Source: Pseudomonas sp. GOM6 (lineage in GTDB: Bacteria > Pseudomonadota > Gammaproteobacteria > Pseudomonadales > Pseudomonadaceae). Taken from it: DNA of 64,000 bases. The DNA is taken from assembly GCF_029537485.1 (NCBI RefSeq), contig NZ_JARPUS010000001.1:372001-436000 (forward strand). Reading direction: 5' to 3'. The notes below the pieces were generated by a model. It saw only the letters and a list, made by a program, of their open reading frames with translations, searched no databases and had not been told where the DNA came from. Positions 30,930 through 37,896 of the stretch are shown here, piece after piece (the first letter of the stretch is position 1; each line of letters begins with the position of its first letter). A program made the position numbers and the translations under genes.

Positions 30930-31982
30930 ATGCCCAACGAACCCTCCCGACTGACCTGCGAGCAGTTGAGCAGCTTCAGTCCGATGGATTTCCTGACCCC
31001 GCACTACCGCCAGCAGCTGCATGCCAGCCTCAACTATCTGCAGCGCCCGGCGGGGACGCCGCTGCTGCGCAGAGGCGAGCGCTCCCTGGCGCAGTACTAC
31101 CTGCTGGCCGGCAAGGTCAGTGTCGAGGATGGCACTGGCAAGCGTGCGCTTGAAGGGGGCTCGCCCGAGGCGCACCTGCCGTTGAATCCGGGGCCGACCA
31201 ATCCCGTCACGGTTCGTGCCGTCACCGATGTCTGCCTGTTCGCCGTCGAGCATCACCTGCTGGAGCGGTTGTTGAGCTGGAGCCAGGAGGCGGCCTATGA
31301 AGTCAGCAGCCTGACGGATCGACAGGAGGAACAGGCTGAAGACGACTGGCTGACCCGTCTGCTGGCGACCCCCCTGTTTGGCCGCCTGCCGCCCTCGCAC
31401 CTGCATGCGCTGCTGGCCCGTTTCGAATACGTCGAATACCAGGCCGGGACAACGGTGGTGCGTTACGGCGAACCGGGTGAACACTTCTTCGTGATCAAGC
31501 ATGGGCGGGTGCAGGTTGGGTTGCCCTCGGCCAGTCGTGAACAGCCGACGCTGGTACTGGAGCGGGGCGACTTCTTCGGCGAGGAGGCGCTGATCAGTGG
31601 TGCCGTGCGCTCAGCCAGCGTGACCATGCTGGAGAACGGCGAGCTGGCGCGTCTGCACCGTGACGATTTCGTCGAGCTGGTACGCCCGACACTGATTCCG
31701 CGCATCAGCACGCAGGATCTGCAGCGCTGGCAGCAGCGCGAGCAGCGCAAGCACCTGCTCCTGGATGTGCGGCTGGCTGCGGAATACCGCTTAGGTCATC
31801 TGCCGGAGAGCCTTAGCCTGCCGGTGGCGAGCCTGCGTACCCAGGCGTCGGTGCTCGACCGTTCCACCTGTTATGTGGTGACGCCGGAAGGCGGAATTCG
31901 CAGCGAGCTGGCGGTGCACCTGCTCAACCAGCTGGGGTTCGATGCCTACCTGCTGGGTGATGATCGCGAGGCGGTTGCCTGA
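30930..31982 (+). CDS. Two cyclic-nucleotide-binding domains plus a degenerate rhodanese domain
   Basis: Cytosolic protein of 350 residues, starting at ATG 30930 with GGAGG nine bases upstream. Residues ~20-130 form a degenerate cNMP-binding-like domain. Residues ~145-265 form a good one, with GEPGEHFFVIKHGRVQV and a phosphate-binding cassette FFGEEALISGAVRSASV that keeps the key Glu and Arg. The C-terminal ~80 residues are rhodanese-like (LLLDVRLAAEYRLGHLPESL), but the catalytic Cys position reads VVTPEGGIRS, with Thr instead of Cys. No HTH or catalytic output domain is seen, so it probably acts as a cAMP or c-di-GMP-responsive protein partner. Function unknown. Confidence 0.8.
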   Translation: MPNEPSRLTCEQLSSFSPMDFLTPHYRQQLHASLNYLQRPAGTPLLRRGERSLAQYYLLAGKVSVEDGTGKRALEGGSPEAHLPLNPGPTNPVTVRAVTDVCLFAVEHHLLERLLSWSQEAAYEVSSLTDRQEEQAEDDWLTRLLATPLFGRLPPSHLHALLARFEYVEYQAGTTVVRYGEPGEHFFVIKHGRVQVGLPSASREQPTLVLERGDFFGEEALISGAVRSASVTMLENGELARLHRDDFVELVRPTLIPRISTQDLQRWQQREQRKHLLLDVRLAAEYRLGHLPESLSLPVASLRTQASVLDRSTCYVVTPEGGIRSELAVHLLNQLGFDAYLLGDDREAVA

Positions 31983-32036
31983 GCCCGTCGGCCAGGGTCA
32001 TGCACCATCGGCGCCCCGGCGGTTACACTGGCGCGC

Positions 32037-32531
32037 ATGAGCACCCCCTTCAAATACCTTCAGGGCTACCCGGCGAACCTGCAGCAGCAGGTGATGCAGA
32101 TGGTCGCGGAAAACCGCCTGGGCGATTACCTGGCCGCGCGTTATCCACAGCGCCATCAGGTGCAAAGCGACAAGGCACTCTACGGCTATGTGCTTGAGCT
32201 CAAGCAGGAGTTCCTGCGCAGCGCGCCCGCCATCGACAAGGTCCTCTACGACAATCGTCTCGACCTGACTCACCGGGCTCTTGGTCTGCACACCGCCGTC
32301 TCGCGCGTACAAGGCGGCAAGCTCAAGGCGAAGAAGGAGATTCGGGTGGCCAGCCTGTTCCGCGAGGCAGCGCCGGAGTTCCTCAACATGATCGTCGTCC
32401 ACGAGCTGGCGCACTTGAAGGAAAGCGAGCACAACAAGGCCTTCTACAAGCTGTGCCAGCACATGCTGCCCGACTATCACCAACTGGAGTTCGACCTGCG
32501 TCTGTACCTGACCTGGCGCGAGCTGCCCTGA
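32037..32531 (+). CDS. YgjP-like (DUF45) zinc metallopeptidase
   Basis: Encodes 164 residues with the zinc motif VVHELAHLKESEHNKAFY: HExxH plus a downstream His, as in YgjP/WSS1-like minigluzincins. No signal peptide, so cytosolic. E. coli YgjP is a UTP pyrophosphatase/metal-dependent hydrolase candidate, but activity in this protein is not established. It follows the cNMP/rhodanese gene after 54 bp on the same strand. Its coding sequence contains a TTATCCACAG at 32141. Confidence 0.82.
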   Translation: MSTPFKYLQGYPANLQQQVMQMVAENRLGDYLAARYPQRHQVQSDKALYGYVLELKQEFLRSAPAIDKVLYDNRLDLTHRALGLHTAVSRVQGGKLKAKKEIRVASLFREAAPEFLNMIVVHELAHLKESEHNKAFYKLCQHMLPDYHQLEFDLRLYLTWRELP

Positions 32532-32607
32532 CGCTAGCGCTTGCTCGTTTACTGAGCAGGTGCATGCAGCCCGCCGAGCGCCTGGCCTGCAGCGCGCTAT
32601 CCCCGCT

Positions 32608-32644
32608 TTATCCACAGACTCATCCCCGTTTGCTGTGGGCAACT
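32608..32644. repeat. Intergenic DnaA-box-containing element, copy B
   Basis: TTATCCACAG ... CTGTGGGCAACT, 33 of 37 matches to 30746-30782. Arms TTATCCACAG and CTGTGGGCAA are inverted with 8 of 10 complementary. It lies in the 265-bp gap upstream of the solute-binding protein gene. Confidence 0.55.
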
Positions 32645-32796
32645 GCAGTCGCCAGATGCAGCCGTCACGGCTAAGGTTAATGCGGCCACCGTCGTCAATT
32701 GTGTCTGGAGACAAGCCGCATGGGGAGCAATCTGCGCGAAGTTCCGAGGTTGTTGGGCGCCTTGTTTACCTGGTCTTACGAGGGTGTCTCTTGAGC

Positions 32797-33585
32797 ATGA
32801 AGCTGGCGGGGCGTCACAGGTTGATCCGTCTTCCCCTGCAGGCTGCGCGGGTTGTTTGTGCGTTGCTCAGTTGCCTGTTTGCCTTCCAAGCCACGGCGCG
32901 CGAGTTGCAGGTGGTGGGTACCTATTTCCCTCGCATTTACGAGCAGAGCGCGGATGGTCGTTTCACCGGTCTTGGGCCGGCCGTACTGGAGTCGATGGCG
33001 GGATCGCTGCGCAGCGAGTTGCACTTCGAACTACATCCCTGGGCACGCGCCCAACGCATGGTGGAGCGGGGCGAAGCGGACATTCTGGTAGGCCCTTACC
33101 GCACCCCTGAGCGTGAGCTGCGTTTTGCCTTTGCCGCCAAGCCTTTCTATCAGGACCGCATCCTGTTCTACGCACGCAGTGACGTTGATGTTGCCTGGAA
33201 CGGCAACTACGCGGATCTGCAGGGACGACGCGTGGCCGTCGTGCGCGGCTGGGTGTATGGCGGTCAGTTCGAGGCGGCCCGCGAATGGTTGCAGCCTATT
33301 TCAGTGGAAAGTGTCGAGAACGGCCTGCGAATGCTGATGGCCGGGCGTATCGAGCTGCTGGCCAGCAATCAGCGCAATACCCTGCCTCACCTGGTGGCGC
33401 TGAACCAGCAGGCGAGCGTGCGTGAGTTGTCGCCCTTGATCGATGTGCAGCGAGGCTACTTTGCTTTTCCGCGCGATGCCGCCCATGTCCAGTTGCGCCA
33501 CCGTTTCGATGAGGCGTTTCAGCATCTGATCGACAACGGTGCGCTGCGCCGCCTGGCAGAGACTTTGGACGTCAGTGTGCCCTAG
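32797..33585 (+). CDS. Orphan periplasmic solute-binding protein, family 3-like
   Basis: Encodes 262 residues with a basic N-terminus and hydrophobic signal segment (residues ~15-37), then LQVVGTYFPRIYEQSADGRFTGLGP and a body with GEADILVGPYRTPEREL and a late LLASNQRNTLPHLV, consistent with a two-lobed binding fold. The ATG at 32797 was chosen; a TTG two codons earlier has better spacing from GAGGG and is possible. No ABC permease or ATPase is nearby. Ligand unknown. Confidence 0.78.
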   Translation: MKLAGRHRLIRLPLQAARVVCALLSCLFAFQATARELQVVGTYFPRIYEQSADGRFTGLGPAVLESMAGSLRSELHFELHPWARAQRMVERGEADILVGPYRTPERELRFAFAAKPFYQDRILFYARSDVDVAWNGNYADLQGRRVAVVRGWVYGGQFEAAREWLQPISVESVENGLRMLMAGRIELLASNQRNTLPHLVALNQQASVRELSPLIDVQRGYFAFPRDAAHVQLRHRFDEAFQHLIDNGALRRLAETLDVSVP

Positions 33586-33601
33586 GCGCAATCTCTGCGG
33601 C

Positions 33602-34072
33602 TCACTCTACCTGCAGCACCTGCCAGCGCACCTGGCCGACCTGTACCCAGTCGCCAGGGCCCTGGCCCAGCAATTGTTGGCCGAGTGGCGCATGCGGGCT
33701 GATCAGCAGGATCTCGCCCTGCGCATCGGGAAGCTTGAGTCCGGCGCCGTCCGGGCCCAACAACAGGCGCTGGCGCCGCCCGTCGGTGCCTTCCAGGCAT
33801 ACCAGCGCGCCGAGCTGAATACCGTTTTCGTCCTCATAGGCGCGTAGCTGCATGGCGCGCCACGCAGCCAATGCTCGGCGTATCTCGGCGACCCGGCGCG
33901 ACTGTCCGGCAGCGAGGTAGGAGGCCTCCAGACCACGGGTGTCGTACTTGTTCTCTGCCTTGCTTTCTTCGTGGGTAGCGGCCTGGTGGGCGGCCTCGGC
34001 GGCGGCGATCAGGCTGGCCAGGTCGGCCTCGAGGCGATCGCAGACCTGTTGCTGGAGCAGGAGTTTGTTCAT
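33602..34072 (-). CDS. GreA/GreB-family protein (elongation-factor-like)
   Basis: Encodes 156 residues. The N-terminal ~75 residues form a charged helical hairpin (coiled coil, with HEESKAENKYDTRGLEAS), and the C-terminal part matches the GreA/GreB FKBP-like domain: LLLGPDGAGLKL, ILLISPHAPLGQQLLGQGPGD. True GreA/B have acidic coiled-coil tips that remove pausing from RNA polymerase; here the tip is less clearly acidic, so a related RNAP-binding role is likelier than canonical transcript cleavage. Convergent with the preceding gene and divergent from the next. Confidence 0.75.
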   Translation of the reverse strand: MNKLLLQQQVCDRLEADLASLIAAAEAAHQAATHEESKAENKYDTRGLEASYLAAGQSRRVAEIRRALAAWRAMQLRAYEDENGIQLGALVCLEGTDGRRQRLLLGPDGAGLKLPDAQGEILLISPHAPLGQQLLGQGPGDWVQVGQVRWQVLQVE

Positions 34073-34170
34073 GACTGTATCGGCAGGGGACGAGCGTGCA
34101 GGTTAACAGTCGTCTCGAGAGTCGTCGCGAACTAGACTGCCTGCAGTACGGCAAGATGAGGTGCATGGCA

Positions 34171-34962
34171 ATGCATGGCGCTCGTTGGCGTTGGCTGGGA
34201 TGCCTCTTCGCTTTCTGCCTGTCCGGCGTGTCGCAGGGTGACACGCTGCAGCTCTATACCGAGGAATACCCGCCGATGAACTTCGCGCGCGAAGGGCGGC
34301 CGACAGGCATGGCTGTCGACCTGGTGCGCGAGTTGCTGGCGCGCACGGGAGATGGGGCGCGCATTCACCTGGTGCCTTGGGCGCGGGCCTACCGCGAGGC
34401 GCAGGGCGAGGCGGGCCACGGAGTGTTCGTGACCATGCGCACCGCCGAGCGCGAGAAACTTTTCAAGTGGGTCGGCCCGGTTGCAGTGGTGATCACCAGT
34501 TTCTATGCCCTGAAGGGCTCAGGCATCCGCGTCGAGAATCTGGAGCAGGCCGGCAAGCTGGGCAGCATTGCCGTGCCGCGGCAGTGGTACAGCTATCAGG
34601 AGTTGCGCGCGCGCGGCCTGAACAATCTCTATGCGGTGAGTGGGCCGCAGCAGATGATGGACATGCTGCGTCATCGCCGGGTGCCGGTGGTTGTCGCCGA
34701 CAATGTCACGTTGGAGAGCCTTCTGGCTCTCGGCGGTTTGCGTCTCGAGGAGGTCGAGCCGCTTTATGGTTTTTTGCGCAGCGAAGCCTACATCGCGTTC
34801 TCGCCGGCAACCGATGACCGTCTGATTGCGCAGTGGCAGCAGGCGCTGGATTCGATGAAGGCCGACGGCAGCTTCGCCCTGATTTATCGGCGCTGGTTGC
34901 CTGGCTCTGATCTCCCGCCCGGGCTGATCACACTGCCTGGAGAGTCTTCACTCGCTCACTGA
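34171..34962 (+). CDS. Orphan periplasmic solute-binding protein, family 3 (SBP_bac_3)
   Basis: Encodes 263 residues with a signal peptide (WRWLGCLFAFCLSGVSQG). The amino-acid-binding signature LQLYTEEYPPMNFAREGRPT is near the N-terminus and an aromatic-rich pocket follows. Start is uncertain: ATGs at 34156, 34165 and 34171 are in frame, and AGG nine bases before 34171 favours that one. It is not beside transporter genes. It is divergent from the GreA/B-like gene. Confidence 0.82.
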   Translation: MHGARWRWLGCLFAFCLSGVSQGDTLQLYTEEYPPMNFAREGRPTGMAVDLVRELLARTGDGARIHLVPWARAYREAQGEAGHGVFVTMRTAEREKLFKWVGPVAVVITSFYALKGSGIRVENLEQAGKLGSIAVPRQWYSYQELRARGLNNLYAVSGPQQMMDMLRHRRVPVVVADNVTLESLLALGGLRLEEVEPLYGFLRSEAYIAFSPATDDRLIAQWQQALDSMKADGSFALIYRRWLPGSDLPPGLITLPGESSLAH

Positions 34963-34966
34963 ATGC

Positions 34967-35419
34967 TCAGGGGCGGCGCATGCCGATATGCGCGATGCCG
35001 TCTTCCAGATAGACCTCGGTAACGGGCAGAAAACCGTAGTGCGCGTAGTAGTGGCGCAGGTGAGCCTGGGCCGACAGATAGATAGGCAGTCCCGGCCAGC
35101 GCTCGGTGCAGGTGTGCAGGGCCTGCTCCATCAGCTGGTGCCCCAGGCCGGTGCCACGCGCATGTGGGGCGGTCACCACGCGGCCGATCACTACCTCGCC
35201 GGCCTGAAACCTTGGGTCGAGCAGACGCAGGTAGGCCAGCAGTTCGTCGCCGTGCCAGGCCATGAGGTGGCAGGTATCACCTTGCAGATCCTGGCCGTCC
35301 ACTTCCATATAGGGGCAATTCTGCTCCACCACGAAGACGCGGGTACGCAGGGCCAGCAGGGCGTACAGTTCTTCCTTGCTCAGCTGCTCGTGGTGTTTGC
35401 AGGACCAGTGAAGGTTCAT
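34967..35419 (-). CDS. GNAT-family N-acetyltransferase, ElaA type
   Basis: Encodes 150 residues of the ElaA group: LYALLALRTRVFVVEQNCPY (start of the fold), DLQGDTCHLMAW, then the acetyl-CoA loop VIGRVVTAPHARGTGLG and YYAHYGFLPV. Substrate unknown. It is convergent with the preceding solute-binding gene (4 bp apart). Confidence 0.9.
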   Translation of the reverse strand: MNLHWSCKHHEQLSKEELYALLALRTRVFVVEQNCPYMEVDGQDLQGDTCHLMAWHGDELLAYLRLLDPRFQAGEVVIGRVVTAPHARGTGLGHQLMEQALHTCTERWPGLPIYLSAQAHLRHYYAHYGFLPVTEVYLEDGIAHIGMRRP

Positions 35420-35494
35420 CGGGGCCTTCTGTGCGGTTTGAGGCCGTTACTTTAACCCGCTTGCCAGAGCAGGCTCGCCAGTTTTTCCACCCGC

Positions 35495-36352
35495 TTACAG
35501 TGCTGTGCATACCTCGACGGGTACGGCTGTTCTGAGCGGGGTCGCCGGCATTTCCGTGAAGATGTAGCGCACGTGGGTACTCTTCGAAAAGGCGTAGGAG
35601 AAATTCACACCGAAGAAACCGCTGTAGCAACGCGACAGGTGAGCGGCATCGGTAAAGCCGGCGGCCTTGATGGCCGCGCCGGTCGGCATTCCGGACAAGG
35701 CCAGGATGATGAAGTCTATGAGCCTGTACCAGAGCCGGTGCTTGCGCAGCGGTGCGCCTACCTGCTGGCTGAAGAGACGGATCAGGCCGGATTCTGAAAG
35801 ACCAACCTCTTCGGCCAGCGAGCTGACCGAGATGTTTTGGGCCGCAGTTGATCTGATGCGTTCGACGACGTGGCGAACGCGCGGGTCGATGGGCATCCGC
35901 TCGGTACTCGCCCCCTGATAGATGATCGACTCTACGCGGCGCTCTGCCTCGCCCAGGCTTGGTGCGTCTTCACGCAGGCTGAGCAGATCGTGCACGAGGC
36001 GTTGTTCGTCGGCGTGATGGTAGTAGACCCCGCCGTGCGACGCGCGCATCTGTCGTTTCAGGGTCAGGAAGTCGGGCTGTGCGGCGTCCAAGTAACAAGA
36101 GGAGATGACCGCATCCCGGTTGTCGATGCTGATGCGCGCCCCCGCCGGGATCAGCATGCTCTTGACGCTGACCCAGCGGCTGTCATCGGCCGTTTGAAAT
36201 TTGATGCTGCCCTCCAGGCTGGTGACCAGTGAAGCTGCACCCGAGTGGAAATTGCGAATGCGCAGCTGCGTGCGGCCCAGGTAGGTGTAGCGGGTTCTGG
36301 ATATATAGATAAGGGCCGGTGGGGTAGTGGGGCTTATGGTTACAGTCTTCAT
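35495..36352 (-). CDS. AraC-family regulator divergent from the polyester-hydrolase genes
   Basis: Encodes 285 residues. The first ~170 form a cupin-type sensor without a recognised ligand signature. The C-terminal double helix-turn-helix spans about 180-265: ISVSSLAEEVGLSESGLIRLF for the first HTH, then AAIKAAGFTDAAHLSRCYSG for the second. It reads away from the hydrolase gene across a 458-bp AT-rich gap, the usual layout for a regulator and its target. Control of the polyester hydrolases is a reasonable hypothesis but is not shown. Confidence 0.88.
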   Translation of the reverse strand: MKTVTISPTTPPALIYISRTRYTYLGRTQLRIRNFHSGAASLVTSLEGSIKFQTADDSRWVSVKSMLIPAGARISIDNRDAVISSCYLDAAQPDFLTLKRQMRASHGGVYYHHADEQRLVHDLLSLREDAPSLGEAERRVESIIYQGASTERMPIDPRVRHVVERIRSTAAQNISVSSLAEEVGLSESGLIRLFSQQVGAPLRKHRLWYRLIDFIILALSGMPTGAAIKAAGFTDAAHLSRCYSGFFGVNFSYAFSKSTHVRYIFTEMPATPLRTAVPVEVCTAL

Positions 36353-36810
36353 ATTTAATTCTTGTTCTATATGAAAGTTGTAACGTCCCTGGGCTGGGGC
36401 GGCTTAAATCCTTTTTGCCGTGGGTTTGCTGCAGGATAGGAGATGGGTAAAACCTGTCAATTGTTCTATCTCGGGTTTGTGAGTTTCGTATGTCGTATAA
36501 AGGTATTAATACTTCGGCAAATTAAATACCTGTTAATTGTTCTTGATGGTGTTTTTGGGGCTTGTTTTTTAGGGTTTTCAGGGCGCTTTTCGGTGGGCGT
36601 GGTTTGTTGTTACTGATATTCACGGTGCGGGCGTTAAGTGTTTGTTAGTGGGTGCATTCTGCAGCCTCGATATATTTGTATGAATTGAGCCTGGCTGACG
36701 ATTGTTGGCCGATTGGGCGCTTGCTAGCTTCTCGCCGCCACAGCTCCGATCTGGTTGTAAGGGGGCTGGATCAGGTTTTCCGCAATAACAAATCCAAGAA
36801 GGAATAGAAC
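36353..36810. promoter_or_regulatory. AT-rich divergent control region of the AraC/polyester-hydrolase locus
   Basis: No gene in these 458 bp. Base composition is unlike the surroundings: 36481-36540 is 30% GC by direct count. A 16-bp direct repeat ACCTGTYAATTGTTCT (one mismatch) occurs at 36452-36467 and 36528-36543, starts 76 bp apart. Near the hydrolase, 36676-36730 holds a module also found before the second copy. These are candidate AraC and RNA polymerase sites. Confidence 0.6.
36676..36730 (+). promoter_or_regulatory. Conserved promoter module of polyester hydrolase 1
   Basis: TTGTATGAA at 36676, then GATTGTTG at 36700-36707. TTGTTG (36702-36707), a 17-bp spacer and TAGCTT (36725-36730) can be read as -35/-10. 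The same pieces with identical spacing occur before copy 2, which supports function. Confidence 0.55.
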
Positions 36811-37701
36811 ATGGTTTTCAGAGTCTCAGTTGCCAAGACGTTCCTGCTGGCCGCTTCACTGGTGGTCAGCTCCTATGCGGTGTCGGCTCCGTCCGCTCCC
36901 TGCTCGAATTGCACCCGTGGCCCGGCGCCGACCGTGGCTTCGCTGAAAGCGTCCAGCGGCCCTTTCAGCACGTCCAAGTTCAGTGTCTCCGGCTACCTGC
37001 GTGGCTTCGGTAACAGCACGGTGTATTACCCGACCAACACCACCGGCAAGATGGGCGCCATTGCCGTCATCCCGGGTTATCTGTCCTACGAAAGCAGTAT
37101 CGAGTGGTGGGGGCCGCGCCTGGCGTCCCATGGTTTCGTGGTCATGACCATGAACACCAACACCATCTACGACCAGCCCGACAGCCGCGCTAACCAGCTC
37201 AGCAGCGCACTGGACTACCTGATCAGCCAGAGCAACTCCCGCACCAGCCCGCTGTACAACAAGATCGACAGCACCCGTCTGGGCGCCATCGGCTGGTCGA
37301 TGGGCGGCGGCGGCTCGCTGAAGCTGTCCACGCAGCGTTCGATCAACGCCATCATCCCCCAGGCGCCGTATTACGCCGGCTACAACACCTTCAACCAGAT
37401 CACTACGCCGGCACTGATTCTGGCCTGTGAGTCCGATGTCGTGGCGCCGGTGGCGTCCCATGCCTCGCCGTTCTACAACCGCATTCCCAACTCCACGCCC
37501 AAGGCCTTCCTGGAAATCAATAACGGTTCGCACTTCTGTGCCAACTCCGGCTACCCGGATGAGGCCTTGCTGGGCCTGTATGGTATCTCGTGGATGAAAC
37601 GCTTTATCGACTTCGACACTCGCTACAGTCAGTTCCTCTGTGGCCCCAACCACTCTGCCGATTACAGCATTTCCGAATATCGGCAGAACTGCCCGTACTG
37701 A
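36811..37701 (+). CDS. Secreted polyester hydrolase, PETase-like (type II cutinase/dienelactone-hydrolase fold)
   Basis: Alpha/beta hydrolase of 296 residues with a Sec signal peptide (~1-26). It aligns closely with IsPETase and Pseudomonas [11 protein letters not shown] (oxyanion Tyr90), [24 protein letters not shown] (Ser163, Met164), ACESDVVAP (Asp209), NNGSHFCANSG (His241). Cys206-Cys243 should form the PETase-type extra disulfide and Cys277-Cys294 the C-terminal one. The mature N-terminus has an unusual CSNC. IsPETase Trp185 is Tyr187 here, and Ser238 is Phe242. GAAGGAAT precedes the ATG. Expected to hydrolyse aliphatic or aromatic polyester or cutin; PET activity is not proven. Confidence 0.92.
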   Translation: MVFRVSVAKTFLLAASLVVSSYAVSAPSAPCSNCTRGPAPTVASLKASSGPFSTSKFSVSGYLRGFGNSTVYYPTNTTGKMGAIAVIPGYLSYESSIEWWGPRLASHGFVVMTMNTNTIYDQPDSRANQLSSALDYLISQSNSRTSPLYNKIDSTRLGAIGWSMGGGGSLKLSTQRSINAIIPQAPYYAGYNTFNQITTPALILACESDVVAPVASHASPFYNRIPNSTPKAFLEINNGSHFCANSGYPDEALLGLYGISWMKRFIDFDTRYSQFLCGPNHSADYSISEYRQNCPY

Positions 37702-37713
37702 TCAACTTGTCCA

Positions 37714-37742
37714 GGGGAAAGCCGTTCGGCTTTCCCCTCTTA
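37714..37742 (+). terminator. Terminator after polyester hydrolase 1
   Basis: Perfect 11-bp stem (37714-37724 / 37727-37737, loop TT), followed by a short T-rich stretch (TCTTA). It separates the two hydrolase copies into different transcripts. Confidence 0.7.
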
Positions 37743-37767
37743 GTCTGCAATTTTCGGAGTGACGCGC

Positions 37768-37822
37768 TTGTATGAACTGCGCGTGATTACTGATTGTTGT
37801 CATTTTCCCGCCTTGTTAGTTT
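37768..37822 (+). promoter_or_regulatory. Conserved promoter module of polyester hydrolase 2
   Basis: TTGTATGAA (37768), GATTGTTG (37792-37799), TTGTTG-17 bp-TAGTTT (-10 at 37817-37822). Across the 32 bp from 37768 it matches copy 1 at 24 positions with no gap. Confidence 0.55.
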
Positions 37823-37896
37823 TTTTGTTCGCGGCCTTATGCTGATGCGTTATGGCAACGGCTTTTTAACAACAAAAACTAATGAAGGTGACTGTG

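Noticed and set aside
30746..32644. Replication origin indicated by TTATCCACA boxes
   Set aside because: No dnaA, dnaN or gidA neighbours, no AT-rich unwinding region and only three boxes spread over 1.9 kb.
36811..37701. Classic P. mendocina cutinase (GHSQGG type)
   Set aside because: The nucleophile elbow here is GWSMGG with PETase-like flanks, a different group from the GHSQGG Pseudomonas cutinase.
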